From Verrucomicrobiia bacterium (GTDB lineage Bacteria > Verrucomicrobiota > Verrucomicrobiia > Limisphaerales > Fontisphaeraceae), in the NCBI GenBank assembly GCA_026414565.1, contig JAOAIT010000059.1, positions 53,185-117,184 on the forward strand: a DNA stretch of 64,000 nucleotides. The letters are read 5' to 3'. How positions within the stretch are numbered: position 1 is the stretch's first letter; each line of letters starts with the position of its first letter. Positions 50,443 through 60,571 of this stretch are shown here, piece after piece. The position numbers and the translations under genes were made by a program. The notes beneath the pieces are model-generated. The model was not told where the DNA came from and ran no database searches. It saw only the letters and a program-made list of their open reading frames with translations.

Positions 50443-51426
50443 ATGCCTGAAGGCATCATCACCGCCAGCTCCATGGCCGGCATTTTCACGGCCGTGTTGC
50501 CGGTCATTGGCGCCGTCCTCATGGGCGCCCTCATGCGCCGCCTCAACTGGCTCACCACCGAGGCCGACACCAGCTTGATGCGCGTCACCATCAACGTGTT
50601 CACCCCCTGCCTCATCTTTGACTCCGTCCTCGGCAATGCCGCTCTCGCCAACCTCTCCACCTTGCTGCTCACCCCCACCGTCGGTTTCATTACCGTGACC
50701 GCCGGCATCCTGCTCGCCCTGGCCGTCTCCCGCTTCACCGGCCTGCCCCCGGGCACAGCGCAAAGAACCTTTGCCTTGTGCACCGGCATCTACAACTACG
50801 GGTACATCCCCCTCCCGCTGGCCCTCATGATGTTTGACCGCGAAACCGTCGGCGTGCTTTTCGTGCACAACATCGGCGTGGAGGCCGCCATGTGGAGCGT
50901 CGGGCTGCTGGTCATCTCCGGCCAGGGCCTCAAATCCGGCTGGCGCCAAATTGTCAATGTCCCCCTCGGCGCCATCCTCTTGGGCCTGGCTCTGAACGCC
51001 AGCGGCCTGGCTCCCCACCTGCCCGCCTTTGTCCGCCAGACCGCCCACTTGTTGGGCCAATGCGCCATCCCGCTGGGATTGGTCCTGGTTGGCGCCACCA
51101 TGGCCGATTACGCCCATGAATTCCGCTTCGGCCGCTTGCAGCCTCCCATCCTCTGGGCCTGCGCCCTTCGCCTGGGCCTCCTGCCGGTGGGATTCCTGCT
51201 TTTCGCTTGTGTCCTCCCCGCCCCGGTGGAATTGAAACGCATCATCCTCCTCCAGGCCGCCATGCCCGCCGCCGTCTTTCCCATCATCATGTCACGTCAT
51301 TACGGCGGCGATCCCGGCCTGGCCCTGCGCATCGTCCTCAGCACCTCGCTTGGCGCCCTCCTCACCATGCCCTGGTGGCTCCGCTGGGGCGCGCAACTGC
51401 TCGGCCTCACCTCCCAGCCGGGCTAA
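50443..51426 (+). CDS. AEC family transporter (auxin efflux carrier-like permease)
   Basis: 327 aa from the ATG at 50443; an in-frame start at 50422 would lie in the terminator T tract. About ten membrane helices are arranged as two halves. FTPCLIFDSVLGN in the first half and LQAAMPAAVFPIIMSRHYGGDP near the end are the conserved AEC positions, where helices are broken by Pro and Gly. Characterised members carry dicarboxylates or other organic acids. The substrate is unknown here. It converges on the HAD gene, with stops 3 nt apart. Confidence 0.9.
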   Translation: MPEGIITASSMAGIFTAVLPVIGAVLMGALMRRLNWLTTEADTSLMRVTINVFTPCLIFDSVLGNAALANLSTLLLTPTVGFITVTAGILLALAVSRFTGLPPGTAQRTFALCTGIYNYGYIPLPLALMMFDRETVGVLFVHNIGVEAAMWSVGLLVISGQGLKSGWRQIVNVPLGAILLGLALNASGLAPHLPAFVRQTAHLLGQCAIPLGLVLVGATMADYAHEFRFGRLQPPILWACALRLGLLPVGFLLFACVLPAPVELKRIILLQAAMPAAVFPIIMSRHYGGDPGLALRIVLSTSLGALLTMPWWLRWGAQLLGLTSQPG

Positions 51427-51429
51427 ACC

Positions 51430-52143
51430 TCAGGCCACCCCCGCCGGCCGCGCCGTGCTCGCGGCTTGCCGTCGCCGGTAGGCTTCCTTCATTTGCGCCA
51501 GTTGCGCCAATGTCACTCCCCGCAGGGAGGGCAACCTCGGAAAATCCACTTCAAACTTGAGCAGCGCCGTGATCTCGCTCGGCACAATCACGCAAAAAAT
51601 CCCCGCCCGCTGCGCCGCCTTGCTGCCATTCGGTGAATCTTCCACCGCCACCACCGCCTGCCGCGGCAAACCCAGCCGCTCCAACGCCGCCAGATAAAGA
51701 TCCGGCGCCGGTTTCGGCGTCGGCACCTCGTCCACATTCATGATCAAATCAAACCTCCCCTCCAGCCGGTGATGCTGCAGCCAGTGATCAATCCAGCTCC
51801 GCGGCGAACTCGACACAATGGCCACCTTCACCCCCGCTCCTCGCGCCTCCTGTATCAATTCCACCACCCCCGGTTGCACCGCCTGCCGCGCCACCAGCTC
51901 GCGCTGATATTGCTCCCGCCGCCGCTCCAGCTCCTCCCAATCCAGCCTGCGTCCCAACCGCCGCTCCAATTCCGTGCGCGGATTGAACTCAATGAAATGT
52001 GTGCCAATGACCAGCGCAAATTGCTCCATGCTGAGCTCCTCCCCAAACTCGGCATAAATCTTCTGCCAGCTCCGATACCCGGGCTGTTCGGTTTCCAAAA
52101 TCACGCCGTCAAAATCAAATAATAAACCTTGGATGCTGCTCAT
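51430..52143 (-). CDS. HAD family phosphatase (beta-phosphoglucomutase-like)
   Basis: 237 aa. Motif I LLFDFDGVILETE has both catalytic Asp residues. Motif II is IVSSSPRSW, motif III the Lys of PTPKPAPDLYL, and motif IV VVAVEDSPNGSKAAQRAG with the Glu-Asp pair. A helical cap (about 18-85) sits between motifs I and II, as in subclass Ia beta-phosphoglucomutases and sugar phosphatases. It likely dephosphorylates or isomerises a sugar phosphate; the substrate cannot be inferred. Unlike the HAD protein at 11012, its nucleophile is intact. It is divergent from the CotH/lamin-tail giant, with a 227-nt gap between them. Confidence 0.9.
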   Translation of the reverse strand: MSSIQGLLFDFDGVILETEQPGYRSWQKIYAEFGEELSMEQFALVIGTHFIEFNPRTELERRLGRRLDWEELERRREQYQRELVARQAVQPGVVELIQEARGAGVKVAIVSSSPRSWIDHWLQHHRLEGRFDLIMNVDEVPTPKPAPDLYLAALERLGLPRQAVVAVEDSPNGSKAAQRAGIFCVIVPSEITALLKFEVDFPRLPSLRGVTLAQLAQMKEAYRRRQAASTARPAGVA

Positions 52144-52318
52144 AAGCCTTCTCAGGGAACTGGGTATTGCCTTCCCCGTCCCCTAATCCGCCATGAAACA
52201 GGCCCAAACGCAAATAAAATGTCAGCCCCCCGCCAGCCCCAACACCCACTCCCTCACTCAAGCGCACCAACCAACACCCCGCGCAACCCGCCCTACACCG
52301 TCATTTTTACAAAGAGCA

Positions 52319-52348
52319 TTGTCACTCAACGGACTCTGCGCTTATATT
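52319..52348 (+). promoter_or_regulatory. Promoter TTGTCA-N18-TATATT of the CotH/lamin-tail giant
   Basis: TTGTCA (52319-52324) and TATATT (52343-52348) are 18 nt apart. Here the -10 box lies 22 nt before the ATG at 52371, so a short leader of about 15 nt is expected, in contrast to the leaderless type seen elsewhere in the window. Confidence 0.4.
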
Positions 52349-52370
52349 CCCACATCGCCCTTTATTGCCC

Positions 52371-55300
52371 ATGATTGCGTTGGATTGGGGAAAGTTTGTT
52401 CGCGCAGCCCTAGGCGGTATGCTCCTCGCCATCTCCCTCGTTGGCACTGCCCTCCCCGGGCCCGCCGCCGTGGTCATCCATGAATTCATGGCGGAAAATG
52501 ACGGCTGGCTTGAAGATGAAGATGGCGACAGCCCGGACTGGATTGAACTCTACAATGATGCTGCCTCCCCCATGCCCCTCACCGGCTGGCGCCTGACCGA
52601 CGACCCCGCCAATCCCAACAAATGGATCTTCCCCGCCACCAACATCGGCCCGCGCAGTTTCTTGCTCATCTTTGCCTCGGGCAAAAACCGCGCCACTCCC
52701 GGCGCCCCGCTCCACGCCAGTTTCCGCCTGCAAAATGCCGGCGGCCACCTGGCCTTGTTTGACGCCCAAGGCAACCTCATCTCCGCCTGCACCAATTATC
52801 CCCCACAGCGCGCCAATGTCTCCTACGGCCAACAAAGAATTTCCCTCACCACCCCCTGGCTCCTTCCCTCCACCCCTTTTCGCTGGAAGGTCATGACCAA
52901 TGCCGCCGAATTGGAGGGCTGGACCGCGCCCGCCTACGATGCCTCTGCCTGGCCCTCGGCCACCGGCACCATCGGCTATTCCTCCACCGATAACATCCTC
53001 TTGCGCCTGGATTTTGACGAACGCGGCACCACCCCCGTCACCCAGCCGGGATTCGAGTCCTTCGTCATCAACTCCAATACCAGCGCCACCGCCGCCCAAA
53101 GCGCCCCCACCATCCGTTTCTTCGGCAACCTCCAGGTGACCCTCTCCAATACCCCGCCGGACAATTACGACGACCGCCTCCGCAGCCAGCCCGTCAACAG
53201 CGGCAACTTCACCTCCTCCGCCCTCCTGCGCGACTTTGTGTTCAGCGGCTCCCGCACCAATCAGGGCGGCCTTGACCTCACCATCTCCGGCCTCCCCCCC
53301 GGTCAATCCTGCGAAGTAACCCTCTGGTCTTATGACAACTCCAGCCCCGGCAGCCGGCGCTCCTCCTGGGCCGCCAACGCCGTCACCGTCGTCCCGCTTT
53401 ACACCTTCGACGGCTCCGTGCTCCCCACTTCCGACACCGACTACCGCCTGAAGTTCAATGCCCTCATTGACCCCCAGGGCCGTTTGAAGATCTCCGGCCG
53501 CCGCGACCCCGGCAGCGTCGGCAGCGGCGGCGGCGCCGATTACGGGGTCTTCCTCAATGCGCTGGAAATTAAACAGCCCGGCCTCGCCCAGTACGTGCAG
53601 AATGACATCCGCACCCTCATGCGCGGACGGGCCACCGGCCTGGCCTTGCGTTATCCCTTTAACGTGGACACCGGCGCGCTGCCCCAATTCCTGCGCCTCC
53701 GCGTGCGCTACAAAGATGGCTTCGTTGCCTGGTTGAACGGCGAGCTGTTGCCCTCGCGCCATGCTCCCACCACCCCCGCATGGAACGCCACCGCCACCAC
53801 CGATCGCCCCCTCCCCAACGCCATGACCGAAGAGGAATTCATCTTCGCCACCTCCGCCACCCCCCTCCGAACCGGCTCCAACCTCCTGGCCATTCACGGC
53901 TTGAGTTATTCCACCAACAGCCAGCACTTCCTCCTCGGCGCCACCCTCGAAGGTTTTACCGAGCAGGGAGTGGGCCTTTTCTACTTCGCCCAACCCACTC
54001 CCGGCACCACCAATGCCACCGGTTACCTGGGCTTCGTCAGCGACACCAAATTCAGCCTGAACCGCGGGTTCTACGACACCCCTTTCACCGTCGGCATCAC
54101 CTCCGCCACCCCCGGCGCCATCATCTATTACACCACCGATGGCAGCCGCCCCTCCCCCACCAATGGCCTGGTGTACCAAGGCCCCTTGTGGATTACCAAT
54201 ACCACCCTCCTCCGTGCCATGGCCTGGGCCCCCAATCTCATTCCCACCGAGCCGGACACGCACTCCTACCTCTTCCTCGACACCGTCCTGCGCCAGTCCA
54301 ATTCACTCCCCGGCTATCCCACCACCTGGCAGGCCGATTACCCGGCCGACTACGAAATGGACCCCAACGTCGTCAACCATCCCCGCTACCGCCACACCAT
54401 CCGCCAGGACTTGCTGGCCATTCCCTCCGTCTCCATCGTCACCGACCACGACAGTCTCTGGGGACCCGTCCGCGGCCTCTACAACCACTCCACCAGTGTC
54501 CATGACCCGGCGGCGGGACAGGACTGGGAACGCGCCGCCTCTGTGGAATTACTCCTACCGGACGGACGCAAAGGGTTTCAGGCCAACTGCGCCCTCCGCA
54601 TCCAGGGCAATGCCAGCCGCGATAACAACCGCCTCGCCAAGCATTCCCTCCGCTTGCTCTTCAAATCCGACTACGGCCCCTCCAAACTCCGCTATGACTG
54701 GTTCAACGGCGGCGTCCGGCAATTCGACAACCTCATCCTCCGCGCCGGTTTCACCGACACCTGGGCCACACGCTACTCCGACCAAACCGCCCTCCCCGGC
54801 GGCAAGGGCACCCGCTACCGCCCCGAAGATTCCCTCCTCTTGCGCGATTCCTGGGTGAAGGACTCCATGCGTGACATGGGCCACCTCGCCGCCCGCAATC
54901 ACTTCGTCCATCTCTACCTCAACGGCCTCTACTGGGGCGTCTATAATCCCTCCGAGCGCATGGACGCCTCCTTCTGCGCCGAACACCTCGGCGGCAGCAG
55001 GCAGGATTGGGACGTCCTGTGCGGCGATGCCATCTACGACTTCGCCACCCTCAAAGATGGCTCCAAGGACGATTGGAATGAACTCATGGCCATCGTCAAT
55101 GCCGGCATCACCAACGAGGCCGCCTTCCACGCCGTCACCCAGCGCGTGGATGTCATCAACCTGATCGATTACATGATCCTCCACATCGTGGCCGAAGCCG
55201 AAGACTGGCCCCACCATAATTGGTATGCCGTCCACCGCCGCGCCAACCCGCGCACCGGCTCCCCCGCCACCCGCTGGATTTTCCTCCCCTGGGACCAGGA

Positions 55301-56831
55301 AATCGTCCTGGACCAACTCGTCCGCCGCAACCGCGTGGACGTCAACAACCCCGACACCCCCGCCCGCATTTATGGCGCCCTCCGCGCCTGGCCGGAATTC
55401 CGCCGCCTGTTCGGTGACCGCGTGCACAAGCATCTGTTCAACGACGGCGCCTTGACCCCCGCCAAAAATATCGCCCGCCTCATGGCGCGCGTGGCCGAAA
55501 TTGAGCGCGCCATCGTCGGCGAAAGCGCCCGCTGGGGGGACGCCCGCGAGTTCACCATCGGCGCCAATCCCGGCCACGGACAGACTTTCACCCGCGATGA
55601 ATGGTGGTGGCCGGAAATCAACAAACTTTGCACCAATTATTTCCCCACTTTAACGGACATCAACCTCGCCCGCTTCCGCGCCGCCGGCCTCTATCCCGCC
55701 CTCGCCGCGCCCGTCTTCAGTCCATTCGGCGGCGACGTCCCGCCCGATTTTTCCCTCGTGCTCGGTCACACCAACCAGGCGGGCGAGATTTACTACACCT
55801 TGAACGGGGAAGACCCCCGCACCTACGGCAGCGGCGCCGTGGCGCCTTCCGCCCTGCTCTATCAAAACCCCATCCCCATCCTCGACCCCGTCGTAGTCAG
55901 GGCCCGTGTCCATCTCAACGGTCAGTGGAGCGCCCTCTCCGAGGCCATGTTCTATCCCACCCAGAACCTGCAGGCGCTCACCCTCACCGAAATCATGTAC
56001 AATCCCCCCGCCTTCCAGGGCCGGGATGGCGATGCTTTCGAGTTTATTGAATTGTGGAACCGCTCCGCGCAACCCCTCAATCTGTCCGGCTTCCAGTTCG
56101 TCCAGGGCATCCAGTTCACCTTTACCAACGGCTCCCGCCTCCCGCCCAACGCCTACGCCGTCCTGGTCTCCGATGCCGATGCCTTCGCCCTTAAATATCC
56201 GGGGATCCCCATCGCCGGAGTGTACACCGGACGCCTCGACAATGGCGGCGAGCGCTTGACGCTGGTGGACCCCCGCGGCTTGGAAATCCTCTCCCTCAAA
56301 TACGACGATGTCCCGCCCTGGCCCGTCGAAGCCGACAACGGCGGCTACTCGCTGACCCAACGTTATCCCCTCCGTTTTCAAGCGCCGGAAGATCCCCTAA
56401 AATGGCGGGCCAGCGCCAACCCCGGCGGCTCACCGGGCGCCCCCGACGCTGAAGACTCAGATAGCGATGGCCTGCCCGATGCCTGGGAAAGCCTCCATGG
56501 CCTGCTCAGCCAAAACCCCGCCGACGCCCTGCAGGATGCCGATGGCGATGGCCACAGCAATCTGGAGGAATTCCTCGCCGGCACCGACCCCCGGGACCCC
56601 CGCAGCCATCTCCGCCTGCAGCTCGAACAATCCAACGGCCGCCTCACCCTGCGTGGCCTGCTGCAGGCCGGACGCACCATGCGCGTTTTATATCGAACCA
56701 ATCTCTGGCAGGGCGCCTGGGAAACCTGGACCAACCTCCCTCCGCCCAACGCCCCTCAGGAATGGCGCCTGGAATTGCCCCCGGCTGCAGACCGCTCCCA
56801 GTTCTATCGCCTCCAAGTAACCTGGCCCTGA
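52371..56831 (+). CDS. Giant secreted protein: lamin-tail domains, CotH kinase-like domain, calcium-loop C-terminus
   Basis: 1486 aa from the ATG at 52371. A signal peptide (about 1-35) is followed by a lamin-tail domain (VVIHEFMAENDGW, SPDWIELYN). Next come beta-sandwich modules and a chitobiase-C-like module (about 570-640, GAIIYYTTDGSRPS). A CotH domain follows (about 680-1010, with FVHLYLNGLYWGVYNPSERMD and WIFLPWDQE). Then there is another chitobiase-C-like module (about 1130, GEIYYTLNGEDPR) and a second lamin-tail domain (about 1200-1310, TEIMYNPP, FEFIELWNRS). The thrombospondin-3-like calcium loops DSDSDGLPDAW and DADGDGHSNLEEF lie near 1363-1400. CotH of Bacillus phosphorylates spore coat proteins, so a protein-kinase role on surface proteins is possible. 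Confidence 0.87.
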   Translation: MIALDWGKFVRAALGGMLLAISLVGTALPGPAAVVIHEFMAENDGWLEDEDGDSPDWIELYNDAASPMPLTGWRLTDDPANPNKWIFPATNIGPRSFLLIFASGKNRATPGAPLHASFRLQNAGGHLALFDAQGNLISACTNYPPQRANVSYGQQRISLTTPWLLPSTPFRWKVMTNAAELEGWTAPAYDASAWPSATGTIGYSSTDNILLRLDFDERGTTPVTQPGFESFVINSNTSATAAQSAPTIRFFGNLQVTLSNTPPDNYDDRLRSQPVNSGNFTSSALLRDFVFSGSRTNQGGLDLTISGLPPGQSCEVTLWSYDNSSPGSRRSSWAANAVTVVPLYTFDGSVLPTSDTDYRLKFNALIDPQGRLKISGRRDPGSVGSGGGADYGVFLNALEIKQPGLAQYVQNDIRTLMRGRATGLALRYPFNVDTGALPQFLRLRVRYKDGFVAWLNGELLPSRHAPTTPAWNATATTDRPLPNAMTEEEFIFATSATPLRTGSNLLAIHGLSYSTNSQHFLLGATLEGFTEQGVGLFYFAQPTPGTTNATGYLGFVSDTKFSLNRGFYDTPFTVGITSATPGAIIYYTTDGSRPSPTNGLVYQGPLWITNTTLLRAMAWAPNLIPTEPDTHSYLFLDTVLRQSNSLPGYPTTWQADYPADYEMDPNVVNHPRYRHTIRQDLLAIPSVSIVTDHDSLWGPVRGLYNHSTSVHDPAAGQDWERAASVELLLPDGRKGFQANCALRIQGNASRDNNRLAKHSLRLLFKSDYGPSKLRYDWFNGGVRQFDNLILRAGFTDTWATRYSDQTALPGGKGTRYRPEDSLLLRDSWVKDSMRDMGHLAARNHFVHLYLNGLYWGVYNPSERMDASFCAEHLGGSRQDWDVLCGDAIYDFATLKDGSKDDWNELMAIVNAGITNEAAFHAVTQRVDVINLIDYMILHIVAEAEDWPHHNWYAVHRRANPRTGSPATRWIFLPWDQEIVLDQLVRRNRVDVNNPDTPARIYGALRAWPEFRRLFGDRVHKHLFNDGALTPAKNIARLMARVAEIERAIVGESARWGDAREFTIGANPGHGQTFTRDEWWWPEINKLCTNYFPTLTDINLARFRAAGLYPALAAPVFSPFGGDVPPDFSLVLGHTNQAGEIYYTLNGEDPRTYGSGAVAPSALLYQNPIPILDPVVVRARVHLNGQWSALSEAMFYPTQNLQALTLTEIMYNPPAFQGRDGDAFEFIELWNRSAQPLNLSGFQFVQGIQFTFTNGSRLPPNAYAVLVSDADAFALKYPGIPIAGVYTGRLDNGGERLTLVDPRGLEILSLKYDDVPPWPVEADNGGYSLTQRYPLRFQAPEDPLKWRASANPGGSPGAPDAEDSDSDGLPDAWESLHGLLSQNPADALQDADGDGHSNLEEFLAGTDPRDPRSHLRLQLEQSNGRLTLRGLLQAGRTMRVLYRTNLWQGAWETWTNLPPPNAPQEWRLELPPAADRSQFYRLQVTWP

Positions 56832-56840
56832 GCATCCCCC

Positions 56841-59800
56841 TCACTCGTCCACCAGCTCATAACCGAACACCTCCCGCTGCGCGCGAAATTGCAGACGGCC
56901 CTCCTCCACTCGCGCCGGCACCGTCGCTCCGCGCTGCCCCTGCCGATCCACCGTCACCACCCGCACCGCCCGATTGACTGCTCCCCCCAAGGCCTCGGGC
57001 CTCAGACTTACTTCAAAATCCTCCCCATCCGGCAACGGTATGATCAGCCGCCGCCCGTTCACCTGCGCCAGTTTTACGGCGCCGCTGGTCTTTACCGCGC
57101 CAAAATCCACCGGCCGCCGGTTGGGCAATAACCGGGGATCAGGCCGATACTCCTCCGCCGACGGCTCAAACTTGAGGCCGGTAATTTTCCCCCCGCTGCC
57201 GCTGACGATCAATTTGCCCACCCGGTAACGATGATCCGAGGCATCGTCCCCCAACAGGGCATAACGCCGCCCGCCCTCCCCGCCAGCATTGAACAACCCC
57301 ACCAGCGCCGCGTATTCGCCCGGCTGCATGTTCTCGGGAATGTTCACCACAAAATCCGTCACCACCTCCCCCTCCCATTGCGTGGTCGGCGTCGAAGGAA
57401 CCCCCCCTCCGTAAAACTCCGCCGGACTGTAGCGACCGGGCACCGGACGCGAAAAATGATAAAACACCTGCAAATTCCGCGGCGCCGGCTGTTGGGCCTT
57501 CCACCGCACCTGCAATCGAAATTGCCGCTCGCCCACCGCGCTGAAACCGGCAAAACCAGGCTGAATCAACAGCGGCGCCTCTGGCAGATAACCCCGCCCA
57601 TTCACATAGACCTCCCCCGGCCGGCGCGAGCGCTCCACAATCTGCCCCTCCACCCGCTCAATCGCCGACTCCACCGCCCCGTTCACGGCCCAATAACCAA
57701 ATTGCGGCAGCACATGGCCGCCTACAGTCCAGTCCTCTACCCCCCGATTCACATACCCCCGCCCCCCTCCCTGCCAGTGAATGATCAAACGATGCGGATT
57801 GTCCCCCGCAAACTCCACCTGCCTGATCTCGTCCAGCGCCACGCTCTCCACAAACCCCTGCGCCAGCCAGTACTTGCGGATGGCCTCCCGGCCCGTGTTC
57901 CGCAAATCAATCATCAGCGCGTTGCCCGTAAGGATTTCCGCGCTGACATAGTCATCGCTGGTGATGCCATGCAGCGTCCGCCCGCGTCCCCCCTCATAGC
58001 GCCCCGGATAACCCACCCCATGCAAACTAAACCGTGTATGATTGACCGCATTAAACCACGGCACCCGCGCCCAATCCCGGCACACCACCCGGTTGTTGAA
58101 TGGCCCACCGCTGGCGCTCAAATGCAAAAACTGGCAATCCGCCCCGTCCAGATATCCAATCAGTTGGTCGCTCCCCGCCTCGCTGGTGGTCGGACCGCCC
58201 CCACATGCCCGCCGGATGTAGTTAAATGCCTCGCCCCAGTGACGCAGCGTTTCCATCTTCGAATGAAAACGCCCATGACGATCAAAGTAATCAAAGGCAT
58301 TAATCGAAGTCCACACATCCACAAAATAGGTGTTGGGCTCCAGCGCCGGCCCAATCAACTGCATGTTCCGCCGCAGAAACGGCATCACCCGGTCCGGCCG
58401 GAATTGGTAACTCTGCGCATTCCGCCCCTCATTCAGCCACGCCTTCCGCGGCTGCCCCTCCGCCGTAAAGGTCACGTTTTCATAACTGAAATCCGTGCAA
58501 TCGGGATAGATGTCTATGTAGTTGTCGTGCAAACCCCATTGCACCCCCAGGGCCCGGCACAACCGGCTCTGCGCCCGCAATTCCTCCAGCGTCCCCAGCG
58601 TGGGCAGCGGCGGAAAAATATCCGGCAGCCGGTAATCATAACCCCACCGCTGCCACACGTGAATGATGACCATCGCATTGGTCAGCCCATAATCAAAACA
58701 GCGCTGCAACCGCGCCGTGTTCTCTGCGTATCGCCCGCCCCATAAATCAAACACAAACCGCCCCGCCTTCAACGCCACAGCCGGCGCGGCCTTCTTGTCA
58801 TACAACGGACGATACCGAATGGCGCAATCCATCGCCCCGCGCCGCCCCGGCACAAACGTGAACATCGCCCCCGGATGCGTGTGCAGCGCGTAAGTGCGCG
58901 TGGCCGGATTCACCTCCAAATAATCCACCGGCGCATCCGTGGCCACCAGCAGCGCCAGACCATTGTCAAACTCAAATCCCACATGACTCGTCGCCAGGTT
59001 GTGCCCGCCCCCGCCCGCCCGGAAGGCCTGCGGCTCCTCAATACAATAACCATGCCCGTAATACACCCGCCGGGCCGGGCGATCGGCCGCGCCCGTCGTC
59101 AAATCTGTGATCCGCCGGTCACTCGCGATCTTCATCCGCAGACCCGGCCCTTCCGCCCAAAGCTCTGCCACCAACTGCCCCGGCCCCTCCACCGTTTGCA
59201 GCCGGTGTGTCACCCGCCAGCGCCCACCGTTGGAGGCCACGGTGACGCGCTCCACCACCACCCCCGCCGGCCAGCCGCCCACCGGCAAATCCAGCACTTG
59301 CATGGCCATCCCGTCCCATACCACGGATGCCTCCGCGCCGCCAAACGCTATGGCCGCGTCCGCCAATCCATTAGGCCCCAGCACCACCGCCGCCCGCAAT
59401 CCATCCCCCAGCTCGAACACCATGGCCTCCCGCCCACCCCGGCCGGAGGCCACCGCCATGCGGGCTTCTTCCTGCCCCTGCGCTCTCGCGGCAGCGCTCC
59501 GCAATTGGGGAGCCGCACCCGCAAGGATGACCGGATCACCCCAAAACGCCGAGTCACAGGTCGTGTTCCGTTGCGGCCCGGGATGGGTCTCCAATCGCAA
59601 CATCACCTCACGCCCCCGGAAACGGCTCAAATCCACCTCATTCAAAACCCACGTCTTGCTGTCAGTATGCCGGCTGTACACCTCCGTCTCATCCACCCAC
59701 ACCCGAAACGTCACCCCGTCACTGGGCGGCTCGCTGGCCGTGTGATCTCTGATGGCGCTGTAAAAAACCAGCCGCGCCCCACTCTGCGGCAACCGCACTT

Positions 59801-60491
59801 TCCACCCCATCTCCACTGTCCCGGCCTGTTTCCGCCACGGCGGATGGACCTGCCAGGCCTGCCGGGTCTCCCCGCGCTGCACCGGCCCCATGAATACACT
59901 GGTCCCGGAGGATTCGTGCGTCCCCGTCCATTCGTCAGGCAGCCTTTGCGGCGGCTGTTCAAAATATTGCCACACCACCCGATGCGGCTTGTGTCGGCTC
60001 AGCGGAACAGCCCCGGACGCCGGCACCACCAGCGCCGCCGGCGGCGCCGCCACCCGCGGCAGTTGTGTGAAATCATTGGTGAAAATGCGCACCGCCTCCA
60101 GCTCCACCCGCCGCCCCGCCACGCTTGCCTCCGCCTTCACCCGCACCGGATACAGGGCCGAATACGCCCCCTTACCCACGGCCAGCGCAAAGCCGGCCTC
60201 CCGCACCTCACGCGGCGGCACCGTCAGCCTGACCGTTGTTGGCCCCACCGCCCGGCACTCATCCACCAGTCCCCCCATGCTCAACTTGACCGTCAGCGCC
60301 TCCGCCGAAGCGTTGGAAACGCTGGCCCGCACCGGCTGCGGTTGATGGTAATTCGTTACCAGCGGCACAGGCGCAATCAGCAAGCTCAGCGGCCCCTCTT
60401 TTACCTGATGTCCGTCAAAAGCAATCACCCCGGGCACCGCCGCCAGCGCCACCAGCAAGCCCGCCGCCTGTGGTATGCCAAATGGTTTCAT
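56841..60491 (-). CDS. 1216-aa secreted multidomain glycosidase-like protein
   Basis: Starts at the ATG at 60491, giving a signal peptide (MKPFGIPQAAGLLVALAAVP). An Ig-like domain lies at about 25-120. A carbohydrate-binding-like sandwich follows (about 175-325, with FYSAIRDHTASEPPSDG). Then comes a galactose-mutarotase-like supersandwich (about 350-560) and a TIM-barrel region (about 590-880): HVWQRWGYDYRLPDIFPP, GLHDNYIDIYP, YFVDVWTSINAFDYFD and TTSEAGSDQLIGYLDG. The Asp in FVDVW and the Glu in TSEAGSD are candidate catalytic residues. The architecture recalls GH101/GH129-like enzymes or DUF5696 proteins, but I cannot assign a family. A GTGACA-N17-CATGAT promoter ends 7 nt before the start. 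It is divergent from the DUF1080 gene. Confidence 0.78.
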   Translation of the reverse strand: MKPFGIPQAAGLLVALAAVPGVIAFDGHQVKEGPLSLLIAPVPLVTNYHQPQPVRASVSNASAEALTVKLSMGGLVDECRAVGPTTVRLTVPPREVREAGFALAVGKGAYSALYPVRVKAEASVAGRRVELEAVRIFTNDFTQLPRVAAPPAALVVPASGAVPLSRHKPHRVVWQYFEQPPQRLPDEWTGTHESSGTSVFMGPVQRGETRQAWQVHPPWRKQAGTVEMGWKVRLPQSGARLVFYSAIRDHTASEPPSDGVTFRVWVDETEVYSRHTDSKTWVLNEVDLSRFRGREVMLRLETHPGPQRNTTCDSAFWGDPVILAGAAPQLRSAAARAQGQEEARMAVASGRGGREAMVFELGDGLRAAVVLGPNGLADAAIAFGGAEASVVWDGMAMQVLDLPVGGWPAGVVVERVTVASNGGRWRVTHRLQTVEGPGQLVAELWAEGPGLRMKIASDRRITDLTTGAADRPARRVYYGHGYCIEEPQAFRAGGGGHNLATSHVGFEFDNGLALLVATDAPVDYLEVNPATRTYALHTHPGAMFTFVPGRRGAMDCAIRYRPLYDKKAAPAVALKAGRFVFDLWGGRYAENTARLQRCFDYGLTNAMVIIHVWQRWGYDYRLPDIFPPLPTLGTLEELRAQSRLCRALGVQWGLHDNYIDIYPDCTDFSYENVTFTAEGQPRKAWLNEGRNAQSYQFRPDRVMPFLRRNMQLIGPALEPNTYFVDVWTSINAFDYFDRHGRFHSKMETLRHWGEAFNYIRRACGGGPTTSEAGSDQLIGYLDGADCQFLHLSASGGPFNNRVVCRDWARVPWFNAVNHTRFSLHGVGYPGRYEGGRGRTLHGITSDDYVSAEILTGNALMIDLRNTGREAIRKYWLAQGFVESVALDEIRQVEFAGDNPHRLIIHWQGGGRGYVNRGVEDWTVGGHVLPQFGYWAVNGAVESAIERVEGQIVERSRRPGEVYVNGRGYLPEAPLLIQPGFAGFSAVGERQFRLQVRWKAQQPAPRNLQVFYHFSRPVPGRYSPAEFYGGGVPSTPTTQWEGEVVTDFVVNIPENMQPGEYAALVGLFNAGGEGGRRYALLGDDASDHRYRVGKLIVSGSGGKITGLKFEPSAEEYRPDPRLLPNRRPVDFGAVKTSGAVKLAQVNGRRLIIPLPDGEDFEVSLRPEALGGAVNRAVRVVTVDRQGQRGATVPARVEEGRLQFRAQREVFGYELVDE

Positions 60492-60498
60492 ACCCCCC

Positions 60499-60527
60499 AT
60501 CATGCGCCCACCAGGCTGCGTTGTCAC
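60499..60527 (-). promoter_or_regulatory. Promoter GTGACA-N17-CATGAT of the 1216-aa glycosidase
   Basis: On the minus strand GTGACA (60527-60522), a 17-nt spacer and CATGAT (60504-60499) end 7 nt before the ATG at 60491. The G tract between them could act as a weak ribosome binding site only if transcription began further upstream. Confidence 0.4.
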
Positions 60528-60571
60528 GCCCGCTTTCCCCCGGCAGACGCCATCTCAAGCCTGATTTTCCA

